Shown: piece by piece, positions 51,201-57,989 of the stretch
Layout: each line of letters starts with the position of its first letter
Position numbering within the stretch: the stretch's first letter is position 1
Assembly (NCBI GenBank): GCA_037176705.1
Contig: CM073898.1
Location: forward strand, 25,094,488-25,158,487
Direction: 5' to 3'
Source of the DNA: Molossus alvarezi
Taxonomy: Eukaryota > Chordata > Mammalia > Chiroptera > Molossidae
Length of the DNA stretch: 64,000 nt
Translations under genes and position numbers: made by a program
Notes under the pieces: generated by a model
Seen by the model: only the letters and a program-made list of their open reading frames with translations
Databases searched by the model: none
Told to the model about the DNA's origin: nothing

Positions 51201-52190
51201 GTACTTCAGAGATTTTGGAATACACTTAGGCTACAATGCCTGGAACATAGATGCTCGATCTTATGCATCAATATGTATTATAGCCCTGGCCTGTTTGGCT
51301 CAGCGGTTAGAGCATGGGCCTGCAGTCCACAGGTTCAGTTCCCACTAAGGGCACGTACCTCCGTTGCAGTTTGTCCCTGGCCCTGGTTGGGTTGTGTGGG
51401 TGGCAGCCACTCGATGTGTCTCTCTCACGTCGATGTTTCTCTCTCTCCCTCCCACTCTATCTGAATAAAAAATGGAAAAATGTCCTCTAGTGAGGATTAA
51501 AAAATATATATATACATATATGTATTATAAGCAAAATAATTATAGAGATGAAGAGAAATCAGTAGCTCAAACTTGTATTACTATACTTTACTGTATTTTT
51601 GTAAAATTAAAAATATAGCTGTTACTTTTTGTCTATCAGCTTTTTTTTTTCCTCTCACCCAAGAGACATTTTTGCATTTATCTTCAGATGGAGTGGGAAG
51701 GAGAGAGGGAAGGCGAAAGAGAGAAACACATCAACTGGTTGCCACCCACACGATCCCAACCAGGGCCAAGGACAAACTGCAACCAAGGTACGTGCCCTTA
51801 GTAGGAACCGAACCCGGGACTCTCTGGTCTGCGAGCCTACTCTAACCGCTGAGCCAAACCGGTAGGGCTATCAGTTTTTAAATAAAATTGGTTGGTTGGT
51901 AGTTTGTAGTTTTTAACTGGGTTCAATTTAAAAGACACTATTCACCTTGTTATACATATATCTAAGCATGAAGTCCAGTAGAAATGATTTCCCTTTACGA
52001 AAAGCTCCTGCCACGGATACCACTACTATGTTAAGATCACGAATGTGCTCCTGTAGCAATATCTGCTCCAAAGCTTCTTCATCAAGCTCAAAGTTATGGT
52101 CATCTTCATGAGCAAGAACAATCTGTACTGGACATGGTTTCTTCATAACCTCATCAGAATTTACTAGGTCATCATCTTCATAATTCTCAC
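22127..52190 (-). CDS. ATL2: ATL2 gene body, atlastin-2 (coding exons 2-13; exon 1 outside the window)
   Basis: Atlastin-2 is an ER-resident dynamin-superfamily GTPase that tethers and homotypically fuses ER tubules, forming three-way junctions. Twelve exons on the minus strand, all with GT donors and AG acceptors, join in phase. They total 1634 coding nt, that is residues 40-583 plus stop in human-like numbering. Visible in order: P-loop GAFRKGKS (about 101-108), switch threonines in ERETTG (about 147-148), G3 DTQG (173-176), G4-like RD (244-245), a helical middle domain, a two-pass membrane hairpin (about 477-519) and a cytosolic amphipathic tail. The missing 118 nt (39 codons plus one base) would be exon 1, which is GC-rich in mammals; no such sequence occurs between 52191 and 64000. 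ATL2 rather than ATL1 or ATL3 is chosen from near-identity to my memory of human ATL2, notably in the tail. No frameshift or premature stop was seen. Confidence 0.97.
22628..22735 (-). CDS. ATL2: ATL2 alternative terminal exon (579-residue isoform tail)
   Basis: 108 nt ORF ending TAG (22630-22628), preceded by acceptor CATGTTTTAG. Spliced in phase 0 from exon 12, it replaces the usual tail with 35 residues starting [15 protein letters not shown] and ending in a very basic NNNKKKN. 544 plus 35 gives 579, the length I recall for the second human ATL2 isoform. The sequence is arginine- and lysine-rich, unlike exon 13. No AATAAA was found on the minus strand between its stop and exon 13, so its transcript may run on into the shared 3'UTR. 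Confidence 0.88.
   Translation of the reverse strand: MFSKLFEVTRRRMVHRALSSAQRQRLSSNNNKKKN
22833..22847 (-). CDS. ATL2: Candidate 15-nt ATL2 microexon (Arg-Ser-Pro-Arg-Lys)
   Basis: On the minus strand a long pyrimidine tract ends TTTTGCTTCAG; 15 bases follow, then a strong donor GTGAGA after AAG. The insert keeps phase 0 and would add RSPRK between exon 12 and either terminal exon. UGC triplets sit just upstream of the acceptor, as in SRRM4-dependent neuronal microexons. This is inference from splice signals only; no transcript evidence was available to me. Confidence 0.6.
23400..23900 (-). pseudogene. Unrecognised degraded coding-like stretch in ATL2 intron 12
   Basis: A 93-codon minus-strand frame (23805-23524) has ordinary protein-like composition ([20 protein letters not shown], then [14 protein letters not shown]), and the adjacent upstream sequence continues in shifted frames. 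This suggests a decayed processed copy of an mRNA. I do not recognise the parent, and no A-tail was found on the correct side. Confidence 0.3.
24351..24782 (-). CDS. ATL2: ATL2 exon 12 (residues 401-544, middle domain and membrane hairpin)
   Basis: 432 nt, 144 codons, the largest coding exon. It opens with [14 protein letters not shown], continues through the basic [15 protein letters not shown] helix and KHNDGKNIF, then enters two hydrophobic spans (about 477-497 and 499-519) separated by a short GLNS turn. This is the intramembrane hairpin that anchors and shapes ER tubules. It ends in the cytosolic helix [19 protein letters not shown]. The donor is GTTGGT, a weak site at exactly the point where alternative 3' exons compete. 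Reading through it would add about 10 residues before a stop. Confidence 0.97.
25439..25510 (-). CDS. ATL2: ATL2 exon 11 (residues 377-400)
   Basis: 72 nt, 24 codons: [15 protein letters not shown], then EIYCKSMEQ. Acceptor TTTTAG, donor GTTTGT, which is a weak GT donor. Middle-domain helix. Glu-Ile follows GAR where I remember Asp-Thr in human; this may be a lineage difference. Confidence 0.95.
25893..26138 (-). mobile_element. Ves SINE in ATL2 intron 10
   Basis: Starts TTTTTTAAATCCTCACCCGAAGACAC and ends ACTGAGCCAAACCAGCCAGGA. ACACAAGGGGTATT flanks it on both sides (starting 25878 and directly after the head). It is in the same orientation as ATL2. Confidence 0.94.
26405..26427. repeat. 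A-run
   Basis: Homopolymer of about 22 A between exons 10 and 11. It is not attached to a recognisable SINE head. Confidence 0.8.
26583..26639 (-). CDS. ATL2: ATL2 exon 10 (residues 358-376)
   Basis: 57 nt, 19 codons ([19 protein letters not shown]). Acceptor TTTTTAG, donor GTAGTG. Part of the helical middle domain; it contains the conserved [10 protein letters not shown] stretch shared by atlastins. Confidence 0.96.
27672..27799 (-). CDS. ATL2: ATL2 exon 9 (residues 315-357, start of middle domain)
   Basis: 128 nt: two bases completing Asp315, then 42 codons. Acceptor TCACTAG, donor GTAGGA. It encodes [20 protein letters not shown] and [12 protein letters not shown], the junction of the G domain with the three-helix bundle that swaps partners during membrane tethering. 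Confidence 0.97.
28586..28724 (-). CDS. ATL2: ATL2 exon 8 (residues 269-314 plus first base of 315)
   Basis: 139 nt: 46 codons plus one base of a split Asp codon. Acceptor CCCTCAG, donor GTGGGA. It encodes [20 protein letters not shown] and the [11 protein letters not shown] segment that closes the nucleotide pocket, then NPSFDGRLK. Confidence 0.97.
29390..29830 (+). mobile_element. Old L1 3' end in ATL2 intron 7
   Basis: Wording 'ATTGTCTATTCATATAATGGAATACTGCATAGCAATGAGAG', 'GATCAATCTCAGAAACATAATAATGGGCAAAAGAAGC' and 'GTTAGAGGTCAGGATAGTAGT' is the L1 ORF2 end and 3'UTR. A G-run (29682-29692) and an A-rich tail near 29812-29830 close it. It is antisense to ATL2. Confidence 0.75.
30185..30330 (+). 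repeat. MIR fragment
   Basis: 'GGTTCTAGTCCAG', 'GGCAAGTCGCTTTTCTGGG' and 'GATATTTAAGATCCCTTTCTAGCTCC' follow MIR from B-box to core. Confidence 0.6.
30735..30827 (-). CDS. ATL2: ATL2 exon 7 (residues 238-268, G4 RD motif)
   Basis: 93 nt, 31 codons. Acceptor GTATAG, donor GTAAGT. It holds [13 protein letters not shown]; the RD pair (244-245) is the guanine-specificity motif of atlastin/GBP-type GTPases. Then comes [18 protein letters not shown], leading toward the linker to the middle domain. Confidence 0.96.
31215..31428 (-). mobile_element. hAT-Charlie element (MER20-like)
   Basis: 'GTCAACCTCAACACTATTGACATTTTGGGCCAGATAATTC' through 'AAAAATGTCTCCAGACACTTG' and 'GGTAAAATTACCCC' is this roughly 210-bp nonautonomous element almost from end to end, lying inverted in ATL2 intron 6. 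Confidence 0.75.
31991..32088 (-). mobile_element. Head-only Ves SINE with perfect 13-bp target duplication
   Basis: The inverted head (GGGCACGTGCC... to GCCCTGGCCAGTTTGG on the minus strand) is followed by a CACACACACAAAA tail. AAGTTTTAGAATT repeats exactly at 31978-31990 and 32089-32101. No SINE body is present. Confidence 0.93.
32370..32426 (-). CDS. ATL2: ATL2 exon 6 (residues 219-237)
   Basis: 57 nt, 19 codons beginning [12 protein letters not shown]. Acceptor TTTATAG, donor GTAAAT. G-domain helix. A nearby in-exon ACAG could be mistaken for the acceptor, but the phase with exon 5 fixes the start at 32426. Confidence 0.95.
32597..32855 (+). mobile_element. Ves SINE, young copy with long A-tail
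   Basis: Starts GCCCTGGCCAGTTTTGCTCAG, has body ACGTCGATGTTTCTCTC, ends GTCCTCGGGTGAGGATAAAA with about 27 A. Target repeat AAAACTTAGTTAA lies at 32584-32596 and 32856-32868. It is antisense to ATL2 in intron 5. Confidence 0.96.
33030..33080 (-). CDS. ATL2: ATL2 exon 5 (residues 202-218)
   Basis: 51 nt, 17 codons ([17 protein letters not shown]). Acceptor TTAACAG, donor GTACGT. It is short, in phase on both sides, and part of the G domain. Skipping it would keep the frame, but I see no sign that it is skipped. Confidence 0.95.
34135..34240 (+). repeat. L2-type 3' end
   Basis: Short tail motif TTGCTCAATAATTGTTTGTTGAAAGAATAAATGA characteristic of L2 ends. Confidence 0.5.
34329..34579 (+). mobile_element. 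Ves SINE in ATL2 intron 4
   Basis: Head GCCCAGGCCGGTTTGGCTCAG, B-box GGTTCGATTCCAGTC, GATGAGGAATAAAAATAATAATAAC tail. ACAACTT flanks both sides (34321 and 34580). Confidence 0.94.
34590..34760 (+). repeat. MIR/L2-type fragment
   Basis: 'TTTACAAAGCACTTCCCTATGCATTATCTCATTTAGATCTC' and 'CCCCATTTTGTAGATAAAAAG' are common MIR/L2 wording. Confidence 0.55.
35560..35664 (-). CDS. ATL2: ATL2 exon 4 (residues 167-201, G3 DTQG)
   Basis: 105 nt, 35 whole codons. Acceptor TTCTAG, donor GTGAGA. It contains [15 protein letters not shown], with the G3 motif DTQG (residues 173-176) that contacts the gamma phosphate, then the [13 protein letters not shown] helix. Confidence 0.97.
35819..38611. mobile_element. 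Mariner-type MITE split by a half-L1
   Basis: The left arm 35819-35870 starts CAAGGTGAGGTAAAAGTAGG. The right arm 38556-38611 ends with the inverse CACGGTAGGGAAAAAGTAGG read inward. TA flanks both ends (35817-35818 and 38612-38613). The two arms together resemble the intact 103-bp copy at 17158. Everything between is a later insertion. Confidence 0.8.
35879..38547 (-). mobile_element. Half-L1 (HAL1-like) retrotransposon, both ends present
   Basis: About 2.67 kb in the sense of ATL2, intron 3. The 5' end on the minus strand (38547 downward) has CCGGTCAAGATGGCAG with a YY1-type CAAGATGGC core, then about 1.3 kb of GC-richer 5'UTR. An ORF1-like region follows at about 37180-36260, readable through several frameshifts: MRKQRNMFQ start-like box, then [15 protein letters not shown], then [15 protein letters not shown], then a degraded C-terminal RNA-binding domain. 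The sequence passes straight into a 3' region and an A-rich tail; there is no room for ORF2 (endonuclease and reverse transcriptase). TATTTATT repeats at 35871-35878 and 38548-38555. An internally deleted L1 is the alternative. Confidence 0.75.
38728..38862 (-). CDS. ATL2: ATL2 exon 3 (residues 122-166, switch I)
   Basis: 135 nt, 45 whole codons, phase 0 at both ends. Acceptor AACAG, donor GTAAAA. It encodes the [17 protein letters not shown] stretch and [10 protein letters not shown], which carries the switch-I threonine used for Mg2+/GTP binding in atlastins. It ends at RPNGTK. Confidence 0.97.
39661..39887 (+). mobile_element. Ves SINE in ATL2 intron 2
   Basis: Head GTCCAGCCGGCGGGGCTCAG, tail AAATCAATTAAGAATAAAAAAATTTTT. 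ACCAGTAAA lies at 39652-39660 and 39888-39896. Confidence 0.94.
40119..40343 (+). mobile_element. Ves SINE with 18-bp target duplication
   Basis: Head GGGCCGATGTGGCTCAGTGG, tail AAATCAATAACGGAAAAAAAA. AAGATCCCTATACTTTAG is repeated exactly at 40101-40118 and 40344-40361, so this is a recent insertion. Confidence 0.96.
40590..41635 (+). mobile_element. L2 LINE fragment
   Basis: 'CCACTGGCCTGCTAGAGAGTCATCTGTGGCTCCCC' and the tail 'AGCACACAGAATAGTACC...AATATTTGTTTAATAAATAAATAC' are L2. The 129-codon open frame inside is incidental. Confidence 0.6.
42027..42296 (+). mobile_element. Ves SINE in ATL2 intron 2
   Basis: Head GCCCTGGCCAGTTTGGCTCAGCAG, long CT tract, GTCCTCTGGTGAGGATTAAAA end. Target repeat AAGTCTGTTTCTC (42014-42026) versus AAGTCTATTTCTC (42297-42309). 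Confidence 0.95.
42340..42475 (+). repeat. Ancient L2/MIR-class fragment
   Basis: 'TACCATGTGCCAGCCACTCTTCTAGGTTCTAAGGATACAGCAATAAAC' and 'CCTGCCCTCAAGGAGC' are ubiquitous ancient-repeat wording. Confidence 0.5.
42597..42618. repeat. Short (CA)n
   Basis: About 11 CA units. Confidence 0.9.
43490..43640 (+). mobile_element. L1 3'-end fragment
   Basis: 'CAAAGACATTAGGCTAAGTGAAATAAGCCAG' and 'ATTTATATGAGTTACCTAGAATAGTCAAACTCACAGGCACAGAAAG' are the end of L1 ORF2 and 3'UTR. It stands directly before the longer L1 and is out of order with it, so it is a separate insertion. Confidence 0.75.
44704..44958 (+). mobile_element. Ves SINE inside old L1
   Basis: Head GTCCTGGCCAGTTTGGCTCAGCAG with a small internal deletion after AGAGTCAGCCCG, two B-box-like GGTTCAATTCCCAGTC/GATTCGATTCCCAGCC units, end CCCTCAGGTGAGGATCAAAAAG. 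Confidence 0.93.
45140..45354 (+). mobile_element. Ves SINE inside old L1, 16-bp target duplication
   Basis: Head GCGTGGCCGGTGTGGCTCAG. AAAGAGTGGTATTATA is exact at 45124-45139 and 45355-45370. Confidence 0.96.
46865..46912 (+). mobile_element. 5'-truncated Ves tail
   Basis: Only the last part of a SINE remains: AAAAATCAATGGAAAAATCC then TCGGGTAAGGATTAAC and A-rich sequence, sitting in the L1 ORF2 text. Confidence 0.75.
47220..47386 (+). mobile_element. Ves-related SINE of a divergent type
   Basis: Starts CCCTGGCCAGTAGCTCAGTTGGTTAGAGCATC, B-box GAGTTTGATCCCTGGTC, then GAATCAACCAATGAATGCATAAATAAGTG, a body unlike the other copies here, and a short CT tract. Target repeat CTATTGGAACTAA (47207-47219) versus CTACTAGAACTAA (47387-47399). 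Confidence 0.9.
48271..48438 (+). mobile_element. Ves-related SINE, older copy
   Basis: Head GCCCTGGCTGTTGTGGCTCGGTTGGTTGGAGCATC, GGTTTGATCCCAGTC, then TCGGGTTCAATCCCCGTGGGG and a reduced pyrimidine body. Flanks ATTACGCT and ATTACACT. Confidence 0.88.
48491..49259. other. Intronic sequence with no recognised element
   Basis: ATL2 intron 2. I see no exon, repeat or conserved motif that I can name. Confidence 0.4.
49260..49486 (-). mobile_element. Ves SINE
   Basis: TTTTTTAATCCTCACCCAATAATTTTCC at the tail end, a G-run in the body, and GAGCCAAACCAGCCAGGGC at the head. Same orientation as ATL2. Confidence 0.94.
49501..49751 (-). mobile_element. Ves SINE adjacent to the previous copy
   Basis: T-run, AACCTCACCTGAGGATATTTTTCC, and head CCGCTGAGCCAAACTGGCCAGGGC. 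CAGTATTCTTT flanks it (49490-49500 and 49752-49762). It inserted 14 bp from the head of the SINE at 49260. Confidence 0.95.
50065..50265 (-). mobile_element. Ves SINE
   Basis: TTTTCTTAATATGTTTTCATCGATTTTTTAGAGAG tail side, GACTGGGACCTCTCAG B-box region, CACTGAGCCACACCGGCCGAGC head. Confidence 0.93.
50558..50587. repeat. (AAAAC)n simple repeat
   Basis: About five AAAAC units. Confidence 0.9.
50954..51170 (+). mobile_element. Ves SINE followed by a G-run
   Basis: GGCCCGGCATGACTCAGTGG head, GGTTGGATTCCCAGTC, AAATCAATAAAGACATATTTTTTT end, then GCGCGGGG and about 15 G (51171-51187). Confidence 0.9.
51283..51517 (+). mobile_element. Ves SINE in ATL2 intron 2, near exon 2
   Basis: Head GCCCTGGCCTGTTTGGCTCAG, end GTCCTCTAGTGAGGATTAAAA. 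ATATGTATTATA lies at 51271-51282 and 51518-51529. Antisense to the gene. Confidence 0.95.
51642..51868 (-). mobile_element. Ves SINE 77 bp from ATL2 exon 2
   Basis: T-run, CCTCTCACCCAAGAGACA, head CTGAGCCAAACCGGTAGGGC. Near-identical flanks TATCAGCTTTT (51634) and TATCAGTTTTT (51869). It is in the opposite orientation to the copy at 51283, only about 125 bp away. Confidence 0.94.
51946..52190 (-). CDS. ATL2: ATL2 exon 2 (residues 40-121, P-loop)
   Basis: 245 nt. It starts with the last two bases of a split Gly codon after acceptor TTCTAG and ends on the Lys of YMYNK before donor GTGAAT. It encodes an acidic N-terminal linker ([10 protein letters not shown]), the first strand of the G domain (PVQIVL) and the nucleotide-binding P-loop GAFRKGKS, with the catalytic arginine-finger position (R104) and Lys/Ser of G1 intact. 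The exon is flanked by Ves SINEs on both sides. Confidence 0.97.
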
Positions 52191-53460
52191 CTAGAATTTA
52201 AAAAAAAAGAAAAACACGTTACTTGAATTCCTGCATTACAAATTTTTTCTAAAGGATCACAACTAAAGCAAAGTTTCAATTAACTTCTAAGTTTCAATTA
52301 ACTTCCTGTGTTAAAGCAAAATACAGGATTAATAATGTTTTAGTGGAAGACACAAGAAAAATGGTCAGCAAGGTGCAGAGTTATAACTTTGTTTCATCTG
52401 TCTCTGGGGCTCTTTTCACCACACACCACAGCCACCGCTTCAAAATTACATAGCTCCCCAAGCAGCTACATAAACTCTTCCTCTGTTCACTCAACATACC
52501 AGAAGAAGATAACTCTTGCACAAGAACTTGACTGAATAGTGATGAAGAAATAACTATAGAACTTGGGACAGCAGAGACTGATTTAAAATTCTAGTTTCAG
52601 AAACTAATATAACATGTCTGCCTTTCTTCCTTGCTTGATCCCATATAACAAGTTACTGCAGGGACACTTATCTTCTCCCACATCAACATTTTTGAAAGAC
52701 TCTTGCTAGTTTCCAATCTCAGGAACAAATGCTGTGTTCAATGCAATGAGTCCCTCCTCTCCCAGCAGAGAGCTGCTCCCCTGAGGAGTGGTACCTTATT
52801 AGTCAACAGTGGGACAATACCATATAACCATTCTTGTCAGAAAATGGATTACATACCCACATTAATGAATTTCTTTCCTCTTTCAGAAAAAAAAAAATCT
52901 AGCTTATTTGATATGTAAAGCCTTTACCTCCACATCACTAGTCACCTTTTAATAGCACAACAGCAAAATCAACACTATTTTCAACATGTGTTGCAAACAG
53001 TGACAAATATAATATAAAGAACAAGCAATTTCAAAGGAAAATCTTTGAAAGTAAAAACAATATTTAAACTAAAAAGGATATTATCACTGCCTCTCTCAAT
53101 GGCATACAGATTTAGCCAGGTAAGCTATTTGCACGCAAAAAAAGAAAACTTTCCAGGAAAAGTACAACACAGTTAAATTCCAATTTAATATATCATTAGG
53201 TGAATTCAGATAATTCACAGAACAAATTTTAATAATATTTTATTAACCCAATATATCCATATTGTCATTTCAACTTAATCAATAAAAATGCATGATCACT
53301 TAAAATATTTCATAAAATTTACAACCAAAAAAGTAGATTCACATATACAAGATGTTCCAAACATACTTAACTTTTCTAAAAACTGAAATGCCAAAAAATC
53401 ATTTTCCATTCATATATGCATCCATACTAACAAACTACTTTAGTTTTTCAAAATAAAAAT

Positions 53461-53865
53461 AGATTTTTAAAATTCTTTTTTCTGTTGTTGTTTTTTAGAT
53501 TCCACAAGTAAGTAAAATCATACAATATTTGTCTTTCTCTGACATTTCATTTAACATAATGCTCTCAGGTTCCATCTGTATTGTTGCAAATGGAAAGATT
53601 TTATTTTTAGTGGCCAAATAATATTCTATTGCATTTATAAATACCATGTTTCCTTCATTCATCCATGACAAACATTTAGGTGGTTTCCACATCTTGTTTA
53701 TTGTAAATAATACTGCAATGAACATGCGCGTGCACATATCTTTTTGAATTAGTGTTTTCATTTCCTTTGGATAAAATCCAGAAGTAGAATTGCTGGATCA
53801 TAAGGTAGTTTTATTTTTTGTTTTTTTGAGGAACTTCCATTCTGTTTTCCATAGTAACTGCATCA
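53461..53865 (-). mobile_element. L1 3'-end fragment in ATL2 intron 1
   Basis: The inverted end of L1 ORF2 (residues such as NKMWKPPKCLSW and EYYLATKNKIFPF in the 88-codon frame 53761-53495) and classic text 'CAAATGGAAAGATTTTATTTTTAGTGGCC' and 'GAAGTAGAATTGCTGGATCATAAGG'. Confidence 0.85.
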
Positions 53866-53980
53866 CACTTCTTCCATTTCTTAGTTTCACAAATAGACTC
53901 TTTAACAAAGAGGTATATGATTTTTCTAGGATTTGGGGATAAGCTCAGTGGTTTTAAATTTCTGGAATCTTTCTCTTCTT

Positions 53981-54203
53981 CTTTTTTTTTTTTTTTTTGC
54001 ATTTATCTTCAGATCGAGCGGGAGGGAGAGGGAGTAAGAGAAACATCGATGCGAGAGAGACACATCAAATGGCTGCCATCCACACGACCCCAACCGGAGC
54101 CAGGGACAAACCGCAACCAAGGTACGTGCCCTTGGTGGGAACCGAACCTGGGACTCTGGTCCATGGGCCGACGCTCTAACCGCTGAGCGAAACCGGCCAG
54201 GGC
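53981..54203 (-). mobile_element. Ves SINE upstream of ATL2 exon 2
   Basis: Long T-run, GCATTTATCTTCAGATCGAGCGGG, head CCGCTGAGCGAAACCGGCCAGGGC. It lacks the GAGGATTAA box. Confidence 0.94.
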
Positions 54204-55722
54204 TAAAATTCAATTCTTTAGTCACACTATCTACATTGCTTTAATATGTACAGGTTTGGCTAGAAATGACCATTTATCTATGTATAGTATTTGTTTCCTC
54301 CTGTATGAAACTGTCTAGTCATAATCTAGATAACTTTAAGATCAAAGTGTAAATTACAACCCAGAAGTCCTTTTAATTCTACAGTAGCAAAGTATTAAAT
54401 GTTTAAACAGTATTTTGCATATAGTTTTTAAATTCAAAAATGATTATGTGCTGCTTGCATATTTAAAAAAATAGAGTACATCAGAATACCTTCTATACAG
54501 TACATCATTTAATGCTGAAAATTAATCAAAAAGTTTAATAGTTACTATACATTTGCTTGTATAACATATTTGATTTACTTAATACAGAACATTTGGTCAG
54601 GAATCAAACTTTCAGTGTAACAGTATAAATTAAACTTTTTCCCAAAGGAGCAATCTAGTTCTCTCCTGAACTGGAGTAAAATGCTCTGGAACTGGCTATA
54701 AACTCAGACTACAAATAGCAAAATTGGTTAAGGCCCCATTGCTGCCTTTCTATAAGCATAAACTGTCAAGGTCTCAAACTGAAATTGCTTTTTGTAAACT
54801 TTATTAAAATTAAGATTCCCACAATAAGGATCAAAATTCAAATTTCCAATTATAAACACTACGGCCAACTCAAAACCAAGGACTGTTGGCAATCAGCTGA
54901 TGTTAGTCATTCAGTTAAAAATTTGGAGTTGTGTTTAGCACAAATGTATGCACTCTGCTATTTTTTGTAAATTTTCTTAAATTTTGGAACGTTTTTGCTT
55001 TCACTATGATCCCCCCCCCAAAAAGTAAATCACCATAATGTCAAAAAATTTTTTTAAACTGTCACTCTAGAAATAAAACACAGTATTTTAAAGTCTACAG
55101 AAGTGAGGAATAAAAGAATACAAGTTATCTTCCAGGTTCAAACTGTCATGTTCAACAAAGCACAGTTGTGAAGGACAAGGAAATATAATATAACCGAAGG
55201 AAGCATAGATCTCTAGGTCAGTACAATTACCAGCAATTCTTGTTAGATGTGACAAGCTGATTAATGATGTGGGACAACTTGATAGAATGTATGTATCAGC
55301 AAATTCATAAAACTGAACCAAAGAGGCCATTTCCTTATAGAGGCACAATCTACAGTCTTCAAAATGCTTAAAAACTGGATAGGTGAGCTAGAAAAGAAAT
55401 TAAGTTTTTAGCTCAAATGATGGTTTGAAAGATTTAGGAAGATAACTGATTGGCACTGAAATTCAGTGGAAAGTATTAAGTGCCATTACAAATGCACAGT
55501 AGAATTTTCCAGTAATGTTACCTGGAAGTTGAGAAGAATTTGCTATTTGAGATCACCATCAACAAAACAGAATTTCTCAGAAAGTGGATGCATTAGTAAA
55601 GCCTAAGAGCAATGCAGAATTTCAAAGTAAACTTTACCTGTTAGAATTTCATTCAAAACAGTTCAGCAACAAAGGGCTTTCAAAGTGGAAAAGCAAGGAA
55701 TCATTGAAGAAAAACTCTTCTC

Positions 55723-55958
55723 ACCCTGGCCTGTTTGGCTCAGCAGTTAGAGCGTTGGCCTGCAGAACAAGAGTCTTGGGTTCGATTCCAGTCAAGGGCA
55801 CGTACCTTAGTTCGGTCAAGGGTACATACTCCAGCCCTGGTCGGGGTCATGCAGGAGACAACCAGTCAATGTGTCTCTCTCACATCAATGTTTCTCTCTC
55901 TCCCTCCCACTCTATCTGAAGATAAATGGAAAGATATCCTTGGGTGAGGATTTTAGAA
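55723..55958 (+). mobile_element. Ves SINE with duplicated mid-section
   Basis: Head ACCCTGGCCTGTTTGGCTCAGCAG. Part of the post-B-box segment is repeated (TCAAGGGCACGTACCTTAGTTCGG then TCAAGGGTACATACTCC). Exact target repeat AAAAACTCTTCTC at 55710-55722 and 55959-55971. Confidence 0.95.
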
Positions 55959-56578
55959 AAAAACTCTTCTCTAGCATTTACTATTCACAGTTTTAGAGCA
56001 TCAACAAGGAAAATATGAACTAGATGATAACAACGCTACGATGCAATTCTATGGTCTTTATTAAAATAATATACAACTACCTCCCAAGCTTGCTAAAGCA
56101 AATTCTACCAGGGAAAGGAGGTACTTGACTTGCACTTTATATTACTCTTAAGAACTTTGAAGAAGCTCTAAGAAGCCTCAATCAATTAATTCAGCCAATT
56201 AAGAAGAAAAGTTCCTTAAAAGGTTGCATTAGTATTAAGTATATAATCATTACTAAATAATATGTTTACTGAATATCTAGTTTATGTTCCTCATGTTCTT
56301 AAAAGCCTGTCCAATATTCTTTTCATTTATTTTCAAGATTAAGTACAATATAGATTGAAACAGATTTCCTAAATGAAAAACCCAATTAGAAATAACACAT
56401 ACAGGAACTAAAGATCTATCTGACTTAAGACTGTTTACCCAGGAACCAATTAAGCAGTGTCTCAAGTCCTGCATAAATAGAATATAAGTAGTTTTCACTC
56501 TCTAGAAATGGGGACTTCAAAAAGGCAGCAATGCACAATGATTACTAAGATTTCTAGGTGAAAGCTGATGGGATAGAT

Positions 56579-56844
56579 CAGCGATTTTCAACGTTTTTCA
56601 TTTCATGGCACACATAAACAATTACTAAAATTCTGCGGCACATCAATTTTGCCGATCTGACAAAAAAAATAGGTATAATTTTGATTCATTCATACTGGAC
56701 GGCTATTGTGTTGGCTTCTGTCATTTTTTTTATTTGACAATCGAAAGGAAAAGAGGTCAGTGCCTCTGACTAGTCATGTATTGCATGTTTTACAAATTCT
56801 TGCAGTACAAGTGTGTGCTGCATCACACCAGTTGAAAATAGCTG
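56579..56844. mobile_element. Nonautonomous hAT element (copy 2)
   Basis: Ends CAGCGATTTTCAAC and GTTGAAAATAGCTG are inverted repeats. The interior aligns with the copy at 3033 (AATTACTAAAATTCTGCGGCAC, TGATTCATTCATACTGGACGGCTATTG). The flanking 8 bp do not match, so one edge may have moved. Confidence 0.75.
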
Positions 56845-56944
56845 TCTTATATACAAGCATAGGCACCTGATTATTTAAAAAGTCACTTTGGGGGAAAAAA
56901 GGATAGGTAATTACTATTATTATTATTATCATTTTGTAAATCAA

Positions 56945-57060
56945 TCAAAATCACGCCTTTTATTTGGTCACACCAGCAAAAAATATATGTTTTGGTGTTC
57001 TGCAGAATTTTAGTAATTAGTTTACGTGCATCATGAGATGAAAAAGGTTGAAAATCACTA
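56945..57060 (-). mobile_element. Partial hAT element, inverted relative to copy 2
   Basis: The minus strand reads AGTGATTTTCAACCTTTTTCATCTCATG, then AATTACTAAAATTCTGCAGAACACC, the 5' arm of the same family. Confidence 0.7.
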
Positions 57061-57989
57061 CTCTAGATCTAACTTACAGGGAAGGAAATATAGGAGACAC
57101 ATTCAATACAACCACAGAGATGGAAGCAGAAAACTCCAGAACATGGGAAATTCCATGGACAAACAAACCTGAACAAATAAATTACAAAAGCAAAGAGGGG
57201 GAAAAAAGGAGAACCTACAGAAAAGAGACTTAAGAGGCTTATCAACCAAATGCAGTGTTTAAGCAAAGCAAATATAAAAAATTTGAAACAATCAGGGGAA
57301 TATGAACTCAGAATATTTGATATTGAGAAATTATTTTTCTAGTGTGATAATGTGTTATGTTTTTTAACATCTTTAATCTTTTAAAGACACAAAATATTCA
57401 TACAATCTGCTATTTGCTTCAAAATAATCTGGTGGGAGGCTGGCTATGGGGGACTAGATAAAACAAAGCGGTCATTATGTTGACAATAGTTGAATCTGGG
57501 AGATGTGTCTCCACTGTTTCCTTATGTTGTTCTCTTCATTTCTGTACATATTTGAACATTTCTATTAATAGAAGGGTTTTTTTACGTAGTGAGTCTAACA
57601 AAGACTTTATTAGGAGATGAAGTAGATCTAAACATAAAAGATAGAGATACAGACCAGTACTATTAGAAATGAAAGTCTCTCAAATATTCTAAAACCTATC
57701 TTCTACTTTCCACAGCACTTTAGTGATTGGGAGGACAACGAGGGTGCCAGGATCAAAAAAAAAAAAATGTTTTCAGTATATACAAGACAAAGTCAAGTGA
57801 CTAAAATTCTGTAACTACCCCACCATTTACTTCACCCCACTTTCCCAGAAATAAAGTTCTAAAAACACATAAATTATTGCCTCTTAACATCTGGGAGCAA
57901 GAACCCTACTCTAAGAAACTCAGTATCAGTTGGCTAACTACAAGAAGATACTCACTTTTTAGTAGGGAAAATTGAAAAGGATCAGGTTT

